NCBI GenBank assembly: GCA_900318815.1
Contig: ONMA01000010.1
Coordinates: 124,001 to 188,000, forward strand
Direction of reading: 5' to 3'
Length of the DNA: 64,000 nucleotides
Origin: an uncultured Prevotellaceae bacterium
GTDB taxonomy: Bacteria; Bacteroidota; Bacteroidia; Bacteroidales; Bacteroidaceae
Shown here: one piece after another, positions 16,606 to 26,536 of the stretch
Position numbering within the stretch: position 1 is the stretch's first letter
How the letters are laid out: every line of letters starts with the position of its first letter
Translations under genes and position numbers: made by a program
Notes under the pieces: generated by a model
The model's database searches: none
What the model was told of the DNA's origin: nothing
What the model saw: the letters and a program-made list of their open reading frames with translations, nothing else

Positions 16606-18591
16606 ATGGAGCTTTTACAGAGCATACAATACCCCGCTGACCTGCGTAAGCTGAACGTTGACCAGTTGCCACAGCTATGCGACGAACTCTGCGGCCAGAT
16701 CGTCAAGGAACTGTCCGTCAACCCCGGACACCTGGCTTCAAGTCTTGGCGTCGTCGAAATCACTGTAGCGTTACACTATGTCTTCAATACTCCCGAAGAC
16801 CGTATCGTCTGGGACGTGGGCCATCAGGCCTATGGCCACAAGATGCTCACGGGAAGGCGAGAGCAGTTCAATACCAATCGCAAATTGCATGGACTCAAGC
16901 CATTCCCCTCGCCCGAAGAGAGCGAGTACGACTCGTTCATCTGCGGGCATGCTTCCAATTCCATCTCTGCCGCGCTGGGAATGGCGGTGGCTAATAAGGT
17001 CTTGGCCGATTCCGGCACATGCCCGCCATCACCGCGCAAGGTGGTGGCCGTCATTGGCGACGGTGCCATGAGCGGAGGCTTGGCCTTCGAAGGGCTCAAC
17101 AACGTGTCCTCCAGCCCCAACGACATGCTCATCATCCTCAACGACAACGATATGTCCATCGACCGCGCCGTGGGCGGCATGGAGAAGTACTTGCTGAACT
17201 TAAACACGAATGAGACTTACAACCGCATGCGACTCAAAATCACGCAGTGGATGGAGCGTCACGGCATGATGGGCGAAGACCGCAAGAATGGGCTCATACG
17301 ACTCACCAACGCACTGAAGAGCGTGCTGGCTCGACAGCAGAACATCTTCGAGGGCATGAACATCCGGTATTTCGGACCCTTCGACGGACACGATGTCGTG
17401 GAACTCGTGCGCATCCTACAGCAGATGAAGGACATGAGCGGCCCCAAACTGCTCCACCTGCGCACGAAGAAAGGACATGGCTACAAGCCAGCCGAACACT
17501 ATTCGCCCGTGTGGCATGCGCCTGGCAAGTTCGACCCGGAGACGGGCGAACTGCTGCAGAGCGACACAGCCAACCAGCCGCCTAAATACCAGGACGTGTT
17601 TGGCGAGACGCTGCTCGAACTGGCTCAGCAGAACCCGAAGATTGTCGGGGTAACGCCTGCCATGCCTACGGGATGCTCTATGAACATCATGATGGAAAAG
17701 ATGCCCAACCGCACTTTCGACGTGGGCATTGCCGAGGGGCATGCCGTGACGTTCTCGGCGGGCATGGCCAAGGATGGTCTACAACCTTTCTGCAACATCT
17801 ACAGTGCCTTCGCCCAGCGGGCCTACGACAATATCATTCACGACATGGCCATCCTGCGACTGCCCGTGGTGCTATGTCTCGACCGTGCCGGACTCGTGGG
17901 TGAGGACGGCCCCACGCACCACGGTGCCTTCGACCTGGCTTTCTTGCGACCCATCCCTAACCTGACGATTTGCTCGCCCATGAACGAGCATGAGCTGCGA
18001 CGCTTGATGTACACGGCTCAGTTGCCCGATATGGGTTCCTTCGTCATTCGCTATCCGCGTGGCCGTGGCGTACTGAGCGACTGGCGATGTCCCTTTGAAC
18101 CAATCAAGGTGGGTACTGGCCGACGGCTGAAGGAGGGTAAGAATGTGGCTGTTCTGTCCATTGGCCCTTATGGCAACGACGTGGCCAATGCCGTGAAGGA
18201 CACCGAGGCAGCTCACTACGACATGCGCTTCCTGAAACCGCTCGACGAGGACATCCTCCATGAGGTGGGCAGGAACTTCAGCCGTATCATCACCGTGGAG
18301 AACGGCGTGCGCAACGGCGGTCTGGGCTCTGCCGTGCTGGAATGGATGAACGACCACGGCTATCATCAGCCCGTCATTCGCATGGGACTGCCCGACCAGT
18401 TCGTGGAGCATGGGTCGGTACAGGAACTGCAGCGAATGGTGGGTATGGATGCAGATAGTATTAGAAAGGCGATTGAAGCCCCCCCTACGGCCCCCGAGGG
18501 GGCTTCTATAGACCCTGCTAGCAAAACTAATGAAGCCCCCTCGGGGGCCGTAGGGGGGGCTTCTTCCTCGGGGACCGTACGGGTGCCGTAG
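16606..18591 (+). CDS. dxs: 1-deoxy-D-xylulose-5-phosphate synthase with repeat-encoded tail
   Basis: This thiamine-diphosphate enzyme makes DXP from pyruvate and glyceraldehyde 3-phosphate, the entry step of MEP isoprenoid synthesis. Motifs: [34 protein letters not shown] (ThDP binding), FGPFDGHD and [18 protein letters not shown]. The start [16 protein letters not shown] is the family-like one; GTG at 16591 would add five residues. The last 37 or so residues, after [11 protein letters not shown], are encoded by a 32-base inverted repeat ([22 protein letters not shown]) and are not part of the normal enzyme. The tail reaches the sequence that should begin trkA. Confidence 0.95.
   Translation: MELLQSIQYPADLRKLNVDQLPQLCDELCGQIVKELSVNPGHLASSLGVVEITVALHYVFNTPEDRIVWDVGHQAYGHKMLTGRREQFNTNRKLHGLKPFPSPEESEYDSFICGHASNSISAALGMAVANKVLADSGTCPPSPRKVVAVIGDGAMSGGLAFEGLNNVSSSPNDMLIILNDNDMSIDRAVGGMEKYLLNLNTNETYNRMRLKITQWMERHGMMGEDRKNGLIRLTNALKSVLARQQNIFEGMNIRYFGPFDGHDVVELVRILQQMKDMSGPKLLHLRTKKGHGYKPAEHYSPVWHAPGKFDPETGELLQSDTANQPPKYQDVFGETLLELAQQNPKIVGVTPAMPTGCSMNIMMEKMPNRTFDVGIAEGHAVTFSAGMAKDGLQPFCNIYSAFAQRAYDNIIHDMAILRLPVVLCLDRAGLVGEDGPTHHGAFDLAFLRPIPNLTICSPMNEHELRRLMYTAQLPDMGSFVIRYPRGRGVLSDWRCPFEPIKVGTGRRLKEGKNVAVLSIGPYGNDVANAVKDTEAAHYDMRFLKPLDEDILHEVGRNFSRIITVENGVRNGGLGSAVLEWMNDHGYHQPVIRMGLPDQFVEHGSVQELQRMVGMDADSIRKAIEAPPTAPEGASIDPASKTNEAPSGAVGGASSSGTVRVP
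18475..18563. repeat. Perfect 32-bp inverted repeat at the dxs/trkA junction
   Basis: Positions 18475-18506 and 18532-18563 are exact reverse complements (start GAAGCCCCCCCTACGGCCCC), separated by 25 bases. Each arm is itself partly self-complementary (GAAGCCCCC and GGGGGCTTC ends). The left arm is the family member also found in gcvT. Confidence 0.95.
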
Positions 18592-18611
18592 GAACTCATC
18601 TGTCAAAGCTC

Positions 18612-19916
18612 TTGTCGACCGAGAACCACGACTGTGTGCTCATCGACGATAACGAGTATCATCTGAGCGGGCTCGACTCTAAGTATGACATCATGGCTGT
18701 AAATGAGTCGCCTACCAGTATTCAGACGCTGAAGGATGCCGGTGCAGGCAGTGCCGACTTGTTCGTGGGAGTCACTACGGAGGAGAGCCGCAACCTCACG
18801 GCTTGTATGATTGCTCATGCTTTGGGGGCAAAGAAGACGGTGGCACGCATTGACAACTATGAATACTTGAAACCGCAGAACCTGGCTATGTTCAGGCAGA
18901 TTGGCATTGACTCGCTGGTCTATCCCGAGGTGCTGGCTGCTACCGACATCATCAACGGCCTGAAGATGTCGTGGGTGAGGCAGCGGTGGGATGTTCACGA
19001 CGGGGCGCTGGTGCTGCTGGGTATCAAGTTGCGCGACACGGCTGAGATTCTCAACAAGCCCCTGCGCGAGCTTTGCGGACCCGACGACCCTTATTTGGTC
19101 GTGGCCATCAAGCGTGGCGACGAGACGATCATCCCCAGCGGCATGGACGAACTGCATGTACTCGACTTGGTCTACTTTATGACCATGCAGGAGTATATTC
19201 CTTATATTCGTAAGATTGTGGGTAAGGAACACTATGAGGACGTGCAGAACGTCATCATCATGGGGGGTGGAAAGACGGCTGTGCGTGCCGCTCTCACCAT
19301 GCCCGACTATATGAACGTGAAAATCATTGAGCAGAATCCTGAACGATGCGAACGGCTGAACCAGTTGCTTACCGGCAGCGACGCTATGGTGATTCATGGC
19401 GACGGGCGCGACCTGAGCCTGCTGCAGGAGGAGGGCATCAAGAACACGCAAGCCTTTGTGGCGCTTACGGGCAATGCCGAGACGAACATCCTGGCGTGTC
19501 TCACGGCCAAGAAGCTGGGCGTGAGGAAGACGGTGGCCATGGTGGAGAACCTGGACTATGTGTCTATGGCCGAAGGCTTGGACATTGGCACCATCATCAA
19601 CAAGAAGACGGTGGCTGCCAGCCACATCTTCCAGATGATGCTGAAGGCCGACGTCCGTAACATGCGCTCATTGATGATGGTCGACTCCGACGTGGCTGAG
19701 TTCGTGGCTGCCGAGGGGTCGAAGGTCACTAAGAAGCCTGTGAAGGCGCTGGGCTTGCCTTCGGGCGTGGCCATCGGCGGTCTTGTTCGCCGTGGTGCCG
19801 GCATGCTGGTCAATGGTAACACGCAGATTGAACCGGGCGACTCGGTCATGGTGTTCTGCCATGAGCATCAGTTGGCCAAGATGGAGAAGTTCTTCAAGAA
19901 GTCCAACTTATGGTAA
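18612..19916 (+). CDS. trkA: Trk potassium uptake regulatory subunit TrkA, abnormal 5' end
   Basis: A TrkA protein with two RCK repeats (TrkA-N plus TrkA-C, about 1-200 and 205-434); the second Rossmann motif is VIIMGGGKTAVRAAL. It gates the TrkH channel in response to nucleotide. The first Rossmann motif is damaged: in this frame the DNA upstream reads [13 protein letters not shown], the usual continuation of a start such as MKIIIAGAG, but no ATG or GTG exists in frame back to a stop at 18531. The only ordinary start is TTG 18612, inside the first helix. The missing part is replaced by the palindrome-derived DNA. The rest of the frame is intact, so selection may still act on it. It may be translated from an unusual start, be expressed as an N-truncated protein, or be newly inactivated. 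Confidence 0.8.
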   Translation: MSTENHDCVLIDDNEYHLSGLDSKYDIMAVNESPTSIQTLKDAGAGSADLFVGVTTEESRNLTACMIAHALGAKKTVARIDNYEYLKPQNLAMFRQIGIDSLVYPEVLAATDIINGLKMSWVRQRWDVHDGALVLLGIKLRDTAEILNKPLRELCGPDDPYLVVAIKRGDETIIPSGMDELHVLDLVYFMTMQEYIPYIRKIVGKEHYEDVQNVIIMGGGKTAVRAALTMPDYMNVKIIEQNPERCERLNQLLTGSDAMVIHGDGRDLSLLQEEGIKNTQAFVALTGNAETNILACLTAKKLGVRKTVAMVENLDYVSMAEGLDIGTIINKKTVAASHIFQMMLKADVRNMRSLMMVDSDVAEFVAAEGSKVTKKPVKALGLPSGVAIGGLVRRGAGMLVNGNTQIEPGDSVMVFCHEHQLAKMEKFFKKSNLW

Positions 19917-21373
19917 TCAACTGGAACATCATCTCAAAGATCCTGGGCTCGCTGCTCTTTATCGAGGCATTCATCATGTCGTGGTGTCTCGTCATGGCGT
20001 TTGTCTTCGAGGAGGATGATGTGCTGGCTTTTCTCATGTCTACCCTGCTCACCTTCGGCTCGGCCTTCGTCTTTCTTTACTTCGGTCGCAAGGCCGAGAA
20101 CGCCCTGAGCCGTCGCGATGCCTACGTGGTGGTCACGCTGGTCTGGGTGGTCTTCTCTTTCTTTGGCATGTTCCCTTTCCTCATCCACGGGAGTGTGGAT
20201 AGTTTCACCGATGCTTATTTCGAAACGATGTCGGGATTCACCACTACGGGGGCCACGGTCATCGACGATGTGGAGGCTTTGCCCCATGGCATCCTGTTCT
20301 GGCGGTCGCTCATGCAGTGGATTGGCGGACTGGGTATCGTCTTCTTTACCATTGCCGTGCTTCCCTCGCTCGTGGGCGGTAGTGTCAAGGTGTTCGCTGC
20401 CGAGGCTACTGGCCCCATGCGCTCCAAGATGCACCCCCGACTGTCTACGTCGGCCAAGTGGATTTGGAGCATCTATGTCCTGCTGACGCTGGCCTGCGGA
20501 CTGTCGTTCTGGGCTGCGGGCATGGAGTGGTTCGATGCTACCAACTATGCCATGACCACCACCGCCACGGGTGGGTTCTCCACTCACAACGGCAGCACGG
20601 TGTTCTTCAACTCCAATACCATCGAATACCTGGCCATCTTGTTCCAGTTCCTGGCAGGCATCAACTTCACCTTATTATATATGTCCATCTTCAAACTGAA
20701 GGTGGGGGCTGTGGTGCGCAATACCGAGTTCAAGCTCTACCTCACCACCATCCTGATTGCCACGGCACTGATTATGTATCTGCTCATCACGCGGCTGCAC
20801 TACAACTACGAGCCTGCCTTCCGCTCGGCACTGTTCCAGGTCGTGTCCTTCATCACCACTACCGGACTGAGCAACGACGATGCGGGCTTCTGGCCTCACC
20901 TCACGTGGGTCATCCTTATGGCACTCATGTTCATGGGAGCTTGTGCCGGTTCCACCACGGGTGGCTTCAAGTGTGTGCGTATCTCCATGCTCATCAAGGT
21001 GCTGCGCAATGAGTTCCGCCATATCCTGCACCCCAATGCCGTGCTGCCCGTGAAGTTGGGCGATCAGAGTGTTCCGCAGGGCAAGCTGGTGTCGCTGCTG
21101 GCCTTCTTCACGCTCTACGCCGTGATGCTGCTCTTCACCACCGCCGTCATGGTCGTCGCAGGCCAGATTGACATCATCAATTCGCTGACCATCTCGTTGA
21201 GTCTCATCAGCAACGTAGGTGCAGGACTCGACACCAACATTGGCCCGCAGATGTCGTGGGCCGACCTGTCTATAGAGATGAAATGGGCCTGTTCAGTTCT
21301 CATGCTCGTCGGTCGTCTGGAAATCATGACCGTCCTGGTACTCTTCACTCGCAGCTTCTGGCGGGAGAATTAG
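19910..21373 (+). CDS. trkH: Trk potassium uptake membrane subunit
   Basis: The 487-residue channel subunit has four pore-loop repeats: MSGFTTTGATV, MTTTATGGFSTHN, FITTTGLSNDD and a last one near SLISNVGAGLDTN. About ten membrane helices surround them. It overlaps the trkA end by 7 bases, the usual pairing. Its stop overlaps the end of the convergent ATP-binding gene by 4 bases. Confidence 0.95.
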   Translation: MVINWNIISKILGSLLFIEAFIMSWCLVMAFVFEEDDVLAFLMSTLLTFGSAFVFLYFGRKAENALSRRDAYVVVTLVWVVFSFFGMFPFLIHGSVDSFTDAYFETMSGFTTTGATVIDDVEALPHGILFWRSLMQWIGGLGIVFFTIAVLPSLVGGSVKVFAAEATGPMRSKMHPRLSTSAKWIWSIYVLLTLACGLSFWAAGMEWFDATNYAMTTTATGGFSTHNGSTVFFNSNTIEYLAILFQFLAGINFTLLYMSIFKLKVGAVVRNTEFKLYLTTILIATALIMYLLITRLHYNYEPAFRSALFQVVSFITTTGLSNDDAGFWPHLTWVILMALMFMGACAGSTTGGFKCVRISMLIKVLRNEFRHILHPNAVLPVKLGDQSVPQGKLVSLLAFFTLYAVMLLFTTAVMVVAGQIDIINSLTISLSLISNVGAGLDTNIGPQMSWADLSIEMKWACSVLMLVGRLEIMTVLVLFTRSFWREN

Positions 21374-22611
21374 GTTAATCCCTCAGTTATTCCCTCAGTT
21401 ATTCCCTCGACTATTCCCTCAAAATAATGCTTCATGTCATCATTCTTATTCTTACTTTCACGAAGATGTATGATATTAGGGAAGATAACCTTTACTATAT
21501 CATTATCTACAGTAAATTCTGGAATATCAAATCCATTTGTTTTGCAATCCTGTATCATCCGTGGAATTCCTGTTCCCATCATCTCTATTAGATGGCGATA
21601 ATAGCAATGGTGGGCAATATCAGGATTACGTAATACTGAATAACCTGCTGACATAAGATTCTCTGTCAGATTAACAAGAGGTTTCCCGTAACATGTGATT
21701 TCCATACGTTTCGGAAATATCAAAATATTCATAAAGCCATTAACTGCATTATAATCCCTATGTACGATGGCGTTCATAACGCCCTCGCGCGCAGCAATCA
21801 TTGGATAATTCCATCTTTCTGTTCTAAACAAACCATCAATCTTAACACTTTTAGAATAAGTCATTTCCAAGAACTGAAAGATAGCATCAACATTTCTAAA
21901 GATACATCCATCGAACACATGAGCATCTATCAAATCAGCAGGCGAATCAGAAGAATAGACAGATAGCCTTATTCCAGCCTGAGGTATGAAACGTACAGGG
22001 TTCTTTCCATATAGTAAAATACAGGCATTTGTCAAGTTGCCATTCCGAAGCAGCCCTTCATTCATCAAGAATTCTTCTTCATCTTGCATCCTGCTTCCTT
22101 TAAGTCTATTACATTCATCCATCGTCTTACGGACTTCTGCCATATCCAAGTCTTCAATTTCTGCGCTCAGAACAGACATCCGCTCCCAGTTATAGTCAGA
22201 TTCCTTCCTGTCTTCCAGCATCTTACTAACAGACTCTGGCGTAGCAATGCTTCCTTCTGTCCCAATCTTCTGATATATTGCGCCACCGTACAAATATGGT
22301 TTCTGAGCACCTTCCCATACACTAATTAGAATAACTTTCTTGGCATCATATTCAACAGATTGCACATCAATAGGAGCAGATGGCCGTATTTTGTTCATCA
22401 ATGAAAATAACAACTTCTTGGCGTCTATATCGGGGGATACACCAACGATAGATTTTTCTTCATTTACTCCTATGAGAATAGTTCCGCCACACCCGTTAAG
22501 CATAGCTGTCACATTTTTTGCAATAGTATTCTCGTCTAAATGAGCCTTAAACTCTAATTGCTCACTCTCGCTCTGCATAAGCAGATTGTCTATAATGAAT
22601 TTATTATCCAT
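21370..22611 (-). CDS. ATP-binding protein with AlbA_2 (Schlafen-like) DNA-binding domain
   Basis: A 413-residue protein. Residues 1-130 carry the AlbA_2 pattern SEQLEFKAHLDENTIAKNVTAMLNGCGGTILIGVNEE. The C-terminal half has the ATP-binding HATPase-like helicase-type part seen in this family (AAREGVMNAIVHRDYN, HRHLIEMMGTGIPRMI). The end is a run of four-residue repeats EGIT. It is taken to be a transcriptional regulator or defence-linked protein, but no member of this exact type has a firm role that I can state. GC content is visibly lower than in trkH and dnaK, which suggests transfer. ATG 22611 (MDNKFIIDN) is preferred to 22629. It sits alone behind a tandem repeat array. Confidence 0.8.
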   Translation of the reverse strand: MDNKFIIDNLLMQSESEQLEFKAHLDENTIAKNVTAMLNGCGGTILIGVNEEKSIVGVSPDIDAKKLLFSLMNKIRPSAPIDVQSVEYDAKKVILISVWEGAQKPYLYGGAIYQKIGTEGSIATPESVSKMLEDRKESDYNWERMSVLSAEIEDLDMAEVRKTMDECNRLKGSRMQDEEEFLMNEGLLRNGNLTNACILLYGKNPVRFIPQAGIRLSVYSSDSPADLIDAHVFDGCIFRNVDAIFQFLEMTYSKSVKIDGLFRTERWNYPMIAAREGVMNAIVHRDYNAVNGFMNILIFPKRMEITCYGKPLVNLTENLMSAGYSVLRNPDIAHHCYYRHLIEMMGTGIPRMIQDCKTNGFDIPEFTVDNDIVKVIFPNIIHLRESKNKNDDMKHYFEGIVEGITEGITEGLT

Positions 22612-22633
22612 AACCGAACTTTTCTCCAAGAAG

Positions 22634-22717
22634 GAGTGCCATACCTATAGACGCTAAGTACCATACTTACGGATGCAAAGTGCCATACTTACGGAGGGTA
22701 AGTGCCATACTTGCGAT
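22634..22717. repeat. 22-23-bp tandem repeat array upstream of the AlbA_2 gene
   Basis: Four copies of a unit with the core AAGTGCCATACTTACGG follow each other with a period of 22-23 bases, the last ending 23 bases before the AlbA_2 start codon. Variation is confined to a few positions per unit. The position suggests an operator for the gene, read on its own strand as AAGTATGGCACTT. Confidence 0.85.
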
Positions 22718-22732
22718 TTCACACCTCCCGAA

Positions 22733-22798
22733 TGAAGCCTCCCTCATATCTAAGTCCCCCCTATAGGGGGGACAGATATAAGAGGGGAAGAGGCTTCA
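22733..22798. repeat. Nested palindrome
   Basis: Outer arms TGAAGCCTC and GAGGCTTCA enclose a perfect 20-base palindrome GTCCCCCCTATAGGGGGGAC. It resembles the other G/C palindromes in its GAAGCC ends but has a different centre. A smaller hairpin, GGCCCGGCTGATAGCTGGGCC at 22803-22823, follows. Confidence 0.85.
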
Positions 22799-22854
22799 GG
22801 AGGGCCCGGCTGATAGCTGGGCCTTGAATACCTTGTAGGCGATGGAGTTCCAAT

Positions 22855-22897
22855 AAAACAAATAGCGTGTAACTCACCAGAGCTACACGCTATTTTG
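22855..22897 (-). terminator. Terminator of dnaK
   Basis: An 11-base stem AATAGCGTGTA / TACACGCTATT (22861-22871 with 22884-22894) followed on the minus strand by a T-rich tail lies about 30 bases after the dnaK stop. Confidence 0.85.
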
Positions 22898-22927
22898 ATA
22901 GATTTATTTGTCGTTGCTTATCTTCCC

Positions 22928-24838
22928 TTACTTCACCTCCTCGAAGTCGGCGTCCTGGACATCATCGTTGGGGTTCGACTGAGCCTGCTGGCCACCCTGA
23001 TACTGCTGCTGTCCTGCACCTGCGCCGGGCTGTCCTGCACCGGCCTGCTGATACATCTTGGCAGAAGCGGCCTGCATGACCTGGTTGAGGTTGTTGATGG
23101 CGTTGTCGATGGCAGCGATGTCGCCCGACTTGTGGGCATCCTTCAGCTGCTGCACGGCCTGCTCCACGTTGGCCTTGTCGGCACCGAGCTTGTCGCCGTT
23201 CTCGTTGAGGAAGTTCTCGGTCTGGAAAATCATCGAGTCGGCCTGGTTCATCTTGTCGATGCGCTCACGCTCACGCTTATCGTTCTCGGCGTTCTGCTCG
23301 GCCTCGGCCTTCATGCGGTTGATCTCGTCCTGCGACAGACCGCTGGAAGCCTCGATGCGGATGGCCTGCTCCTTGCCTGTGGCCTTGTCCTTGGCACTGA
23401 CTTTCAGGATGCCATTGGCATCGATGTCGAAGGTCACTTCAATCTGAGGCACACCGCGACGTGCGGGAGCTATGCCAGTGAGGTTAAACTGGCCGATACT
23501 CTTGTTCTGTGCGGCCATGGGACGCTCGCCCTGCAGCACGTGGATGGTCACCTCCGTCTGGTTGTCGGCTGCGGTCGAGAAGGTCTCGCTCTTCTTGCAG
23601 GGGATGGTCGTGTTGGCCTCGATGAGCTTGGTCATCACGCCGCCAAGGGTCTCGATACCGAGGGTAAGAGGCGTTACGTCGAGCAGCACGATGTCCTGAC
23701 CCGTCTCCTGGTTGAGGATAGCACCCTGGATGGCTGCACCTACGGCCACCACCTCGTCGGGGTTCACGCCCTTCGAAGGCTCCTTGCCGAAGTAGTTCTT
23801 CACCAGCGTCTGCACGGCGGGGATGCGGCTCGAACCGCCTACGAGAATCACCTCGTCGATGTCGGCAGTTGTGATGCCTGCGTCGCGCACGGCATTCTGG
23901 CAGGGCACCAGGCAAGCCTGGATCAGGTTGTGAGCCAGCTGCTCGAACTTGGCACGTGTCAGAGTCTTCACCAAGTGCTTGGGAACACCGGCCACGGGCA
24001 TGATGTAAGGCAGGTTAATCTCCGTAGAGGTAGAGCTTGACAGCTCAATCTTGGCCTTCTCGGCAGCCTCCTTCAGGCGCTGCATGGCCATGGGGTCGCT
24101 CTTCAGGTCGGCACCCTCGTCGTTGCGGAACTCCTGAACGAGCCAGTCGATGATGACCTGGTCGAAGTCGTCGCCGCCAAGGTGAGTGTCGCCGTTGGTG
24201 CTAAGCACCTCGAACACGCCGCCGCCGAAGTCGAGGATAGAGATATCGAATGTACCGCCACCAAGGTCGAACACGGCAATCTTCATGTCCTTGTTCGTCT
24301 TGTCGATACCGTAGGCCAGAGCTGCTGCCGTAGGCTCGTTGACGATACGACGCACGTTCAGTCCGGCAATCTGGCCGGCCTCCTTCGTGGCCTGACGCTG
24401 AGAGTCGCTGAAGTAGGCAGGCACGGTAATCACGGCCTCGGTCACTTCCTGACCCAGATAGTCCTCGGCAGTCTTCTTCATCTTCTGCAGCACCATGGCC
24501 GAGATTTCCTGCGGGGTGTACTTGCGACCATCGATGTCCACGCGGGGATAGCCGCCTTCATTCACTACTTTAAAAGGTACGCGAGAGATTTCCTTCTCCG
24601 TCTGCTGCCAGGTCTCGCCCATGAAGCGCTTGATGGAGTAGATGGTCTTCTGCGGGTTGGTGATGGCCTGACGCTTGGCGGGGTCGCCAATCTTACGCTC
24701 GCCGCCATCGACGATTCCAATTACTGAAGGAGTCGTGCGCTTACCTTCGCTGTTTGCAATCACAACCGGCTCATTGCCTTCGAACACGGCAACGCAGCTG
24801 TTGGTTGTACCTAAGTCTATACCAATAATCTTTCCCAT
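22928..24838 (-). CDS. dnaK: Chaperone DnaK (Hsp70)
   Basis: A 636-residue Hsp70. ATPase-domain motifs are [48 protein letters not shown] and [13 protein letters not shown]; the substrate domain (about 390-505) and helical lid follow. The tail is Gly/Gln rich ([19 protein letters not shown]) and ends in [12 protein letters not shown], close to the EEVD-like end of bacterial DnaK. It is not next to dnaJ or grpE here. No CIRCE element was seen; a 17-base inverted repeat lies about 45 bases upstream. Confidence 0.98.
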   Translation of the reverse strand: MGKIIGIDLGTTNSCVAVFEGNEPVVIANSEGKRTTPSVIGIVDGGERKIGDPAKRQAITNPQKTIYSIKRFMGETWQQTEKEISRVPFKVVNEGGYPRVDIDGRKYTPQEISAMVLQKMKKTAEDYLGQEVTEAVITVPAYFSDSQRQATKEAGQIAGLNVRRIVNEPTAAALAYGIDKTNKDMKIAVFDLGGGTFDISILDFGGGVFEVLSTNGDTHLGGDDFDQVIIDWLVQEFRNDEGADLKSDPMAMQRLKEAAEKAKIELSSSTSTEINLPYIMPVAGVPKHLVKTLTRAKFEQLAHNLIQACLVPCQNAVRDAGITTADIDEVILVGGSSRIPAVQTLVKNYFGKEPSKGVNPDEVVAVGAAIQGAILNQETGQDIVLLDVTPLTLGIETLGGVMTKLIEANTTIPCKKSETFSTAADNQTEVTIHVLQGERPMAAQNKSIGQFNLTGIAPARRGVPQIEVTFDIDANGILKVSAKDKATGKEQAIRIEASSGLSQDEINRMKAEAEQNAENDKRERERIDKMNQADSMIFQTENFLNENGDKLGADKANVEQAVQQLKDAHKSGDIAAIDNAINNLNQVMQAASAKMYQQAGAGQPGAGAGQQQYQGGQQAQSNPNDDVQDADFEEVK

Positions 24839-24882
24839 AATACTTTTATTTTTTTATTGTTATTATTCTGTTAATTCTCTGC

Positions 24883-24899
24883 CATGTCGTCAAGACATG
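24883..24899. promoter_or_regulatory. Inverted repeat upstream of dnaK
   Basis: CATGTC, five bases, GACATG is a perfect 6-base inverted repeat in the dnaK leader. It may be an operator or an RNA hairpin. It does not match CIRCE. Confidence 0.35.
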
Positions 24900-24997
24900 A
24901 CATCCTTATCATAGCAAAGCCTATGCCAAAAAAATGAAAAATTGCCAAAAACGCCCAAATGTCACGTCATTTTGTCATAAGTATGAAAACTTTTTCC

Positions 24998-25005
24998 TAT
25001 CTTTG
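24998..25005 (+). promoter_or_regulatory. -7 element for the secreted-protein gene at 25059
   Basis: TATCTTTG matches TAnnTTTG; a TTTG at 24971-24974 is 23 bases upstream, slightly longer than the usual spacing. Confidence 0.6.
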
Positions 25006-25058
25006 CACCCTGTTAGGTGCTTATTTATGTTAAGCAAGGACAACTCAATTATGTTGCT

Positions 25059-26396
25059 ATGAAGAAACTGTTATGTATGGCCGTTGTGATGCTGGTGTCG
25101 ATGACGGCAGGTGCACAGAGGAATGCACAGGACTATTTTGTGAAGACCAAGAATGCCGTAGAGGAAAAGAAGACGGAGAAGAAGGGTAATGAGAACGTGG
25201 CCGAGGAGGAGGAAGAGAAGGCTCAAGACCTCATGAACCAGCTTTTCCCTCGTGTCAGCCTGTGCGAGTGGAACGACTCCATGCTTTTCATGGTGCTGCC
25301 CGACAAGCGCGACCTGGTACTCCGCGTCTTCATTGACGGATATACCAACAATTATGTCAGCACGATGGCACTTTCGCACAAGCTGATGAGGTATCAGGGA
25401 CACAGTCATGACAACGGCACAGGGCGTGACCGCGTGGACTTTGTGACCGAGGATGCCGAGCGCCATCCCTACTATTTCGAGATTCCTTCCGGCTCGTTCG
25501 AGGACTATTGCTACACGAAGTTCGGCGTGCCTGCCCTGGCCTATCTGAACGATGTGGAGACGGCCCGCCAGGTGCTGATGGGGAAGACGCTGGTGACGAA
25601 GTCGACCACTTACCGCGTGGATGCCACTTACGGCGAAGGGTCGGAGGAGATTACCGTGCCGCTTGATACGGAGGTCAGGGTGGTGAAGGTGGGTGTGGGC
25701 ACCCGCTCGTTCCCCGTGAAGATTATCGTTGTCGACAAGAAAGGGCAGGAATTCTTCCAGAATGTGGCTATCAGCCGCACCAACAGCGGCCTGCGCGACG
25801 ACGAGTTCAACATGATGGACAACCAGCATCACACCTTCGAGACGGCCTTCGACATGATGGGCGACTTCGCCCTGCCAAGCTGGCACTATGACAGCTACAT
25901 AGGCAAGACCATCTATGCCCGCCGTGCCATGACCTTGAAGGACTCACGTGAGAATAAGTTCACCATCTCAGGCCTGACAACCTTCAAGATTGTCGACATT
26001 AAGTCGCAGCGTGGCAAAGGGTCTGTCAAATTGACACTCCTTAACCAGGCCAATGGCGTGAACTATATTAAAGAGGTGTATTTCAAGGACTCGCCTGGAG
26101 CCGAGGTCATCGTTGGTGATCGCGACAATATCTTTGAGAAACTCTTCGGCTTGGGTTCGCCCACCAGGATCAAAGGAGTCGATCCCGCTCATCTGCCCGC
26201 TATCCGTCAGGGTAAGGTGCAGAAGGGATTCACCGAGCCTGAAGTGCTCTTGGTGCGTGACGATGAATATGAGATTGTGGCTGAAACCAACAATACCTAT
26301 ACATGGCAGTTCAGCCCGCTTAACGGGGGAACTTTCATGCGAGTTGTCTTCGATAAGCGTACAAAGAGGGTAAAAGAGGTGTTCCAGTCGAAGTAA
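25059..26396 (+). CDS. Secreted protein of unknown function
   Basis: The 445-residue product has a signal peptide (MKKLLCMAVVMLVSMTAGAQ), then a charged helical segment of Lys and Glu (about 30-60, EEKKTEKKGNENVAEEEEEK), and then a beta-rich body without membrane segments. Near the end it has TWQFSPLNGGTFMRVVFDKRTKRVKEVF, which looks like a repeated-strand edge. I do not recognise the family. The in-frame start at 25017 would add 14 residues ahead of the signal peptide, so 25059 is preferred. Confidence 0.75.
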   Translation: MKKLLCMAVVMLVSMTAGAQRNAQDYFVKTKNAVEEKKTEKKGNENVAEEEEEKAQDLMNQLFPRVSLCEWNDSMLFMVLPDKRDLVLRVFIDGYTNNYVSTMALSHKLMRYQGHSHDNGTGRDRVDFVTEDAERHPYYFEIPSGSFEDYCYTKFGVPALAYLNDVETARQVLMGKTLVTKSTTYRVDATYGEGSEEITVPLDTEVRVVKVGVGTRSFPVKIIVVDKKGQEFFQNVAISRTNSGLRDDEFNMMDNQHHTFETAFDMMGDFALPSWHYDSYIGKTIYARRAMTLKDSRENKFTISGLTTFKIVDIKSQRGKGSVKLTLLNQANGVNYIKEVYFKDSPGAEVIVGDRDNIFEKLFGLGSPTRIKGVDPAHLPAIRQGKVQKGFTEPEVLLVRDDEYEIVAETNNTYTWQFSPLNGGTFMRVVFDKRTKRVKEVFQSK

Positions 26397-26445
26397 AAAA
26401 GTGCTGGTATCTATTAAAGATACCATTAGTTTAACAAGAATATAC

Positions 26446-26480
26446 GATTGGTATCTATTGAAGATACCAATCGTTTTCTT
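26446..26480 (+). terminator. Terminator after the secreted-protein gene
   Basis: GATTGGTATC pairs with GATACCAATC over a 7-base loop and is followed by GTTTTCTTT. A similar weaker hairpin (GGTATC ... GATACC at 26406-26424) lies just before it, so the element appears duplicated. Confidence 0.85.
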
Positions 26481-26536
26481 TATGAATAACCATTGGTTAC
26501 TTGCGTGTAACCGCTACAAATGGAGGGAAATTCGGG

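Noticed and set aside
22634..22717. Possible plasmid-type iteron origin
   Set aside because: No replication initiator gene is next to it; the adjoining gene is an AlbA_2 ATP-binding protein.
22895..24040. 381-codon frame on the plus strand
   Set aside because: It lies opposite dnaK and is leucine- and histidine-rich as expected for a codon-mirrored shadow.
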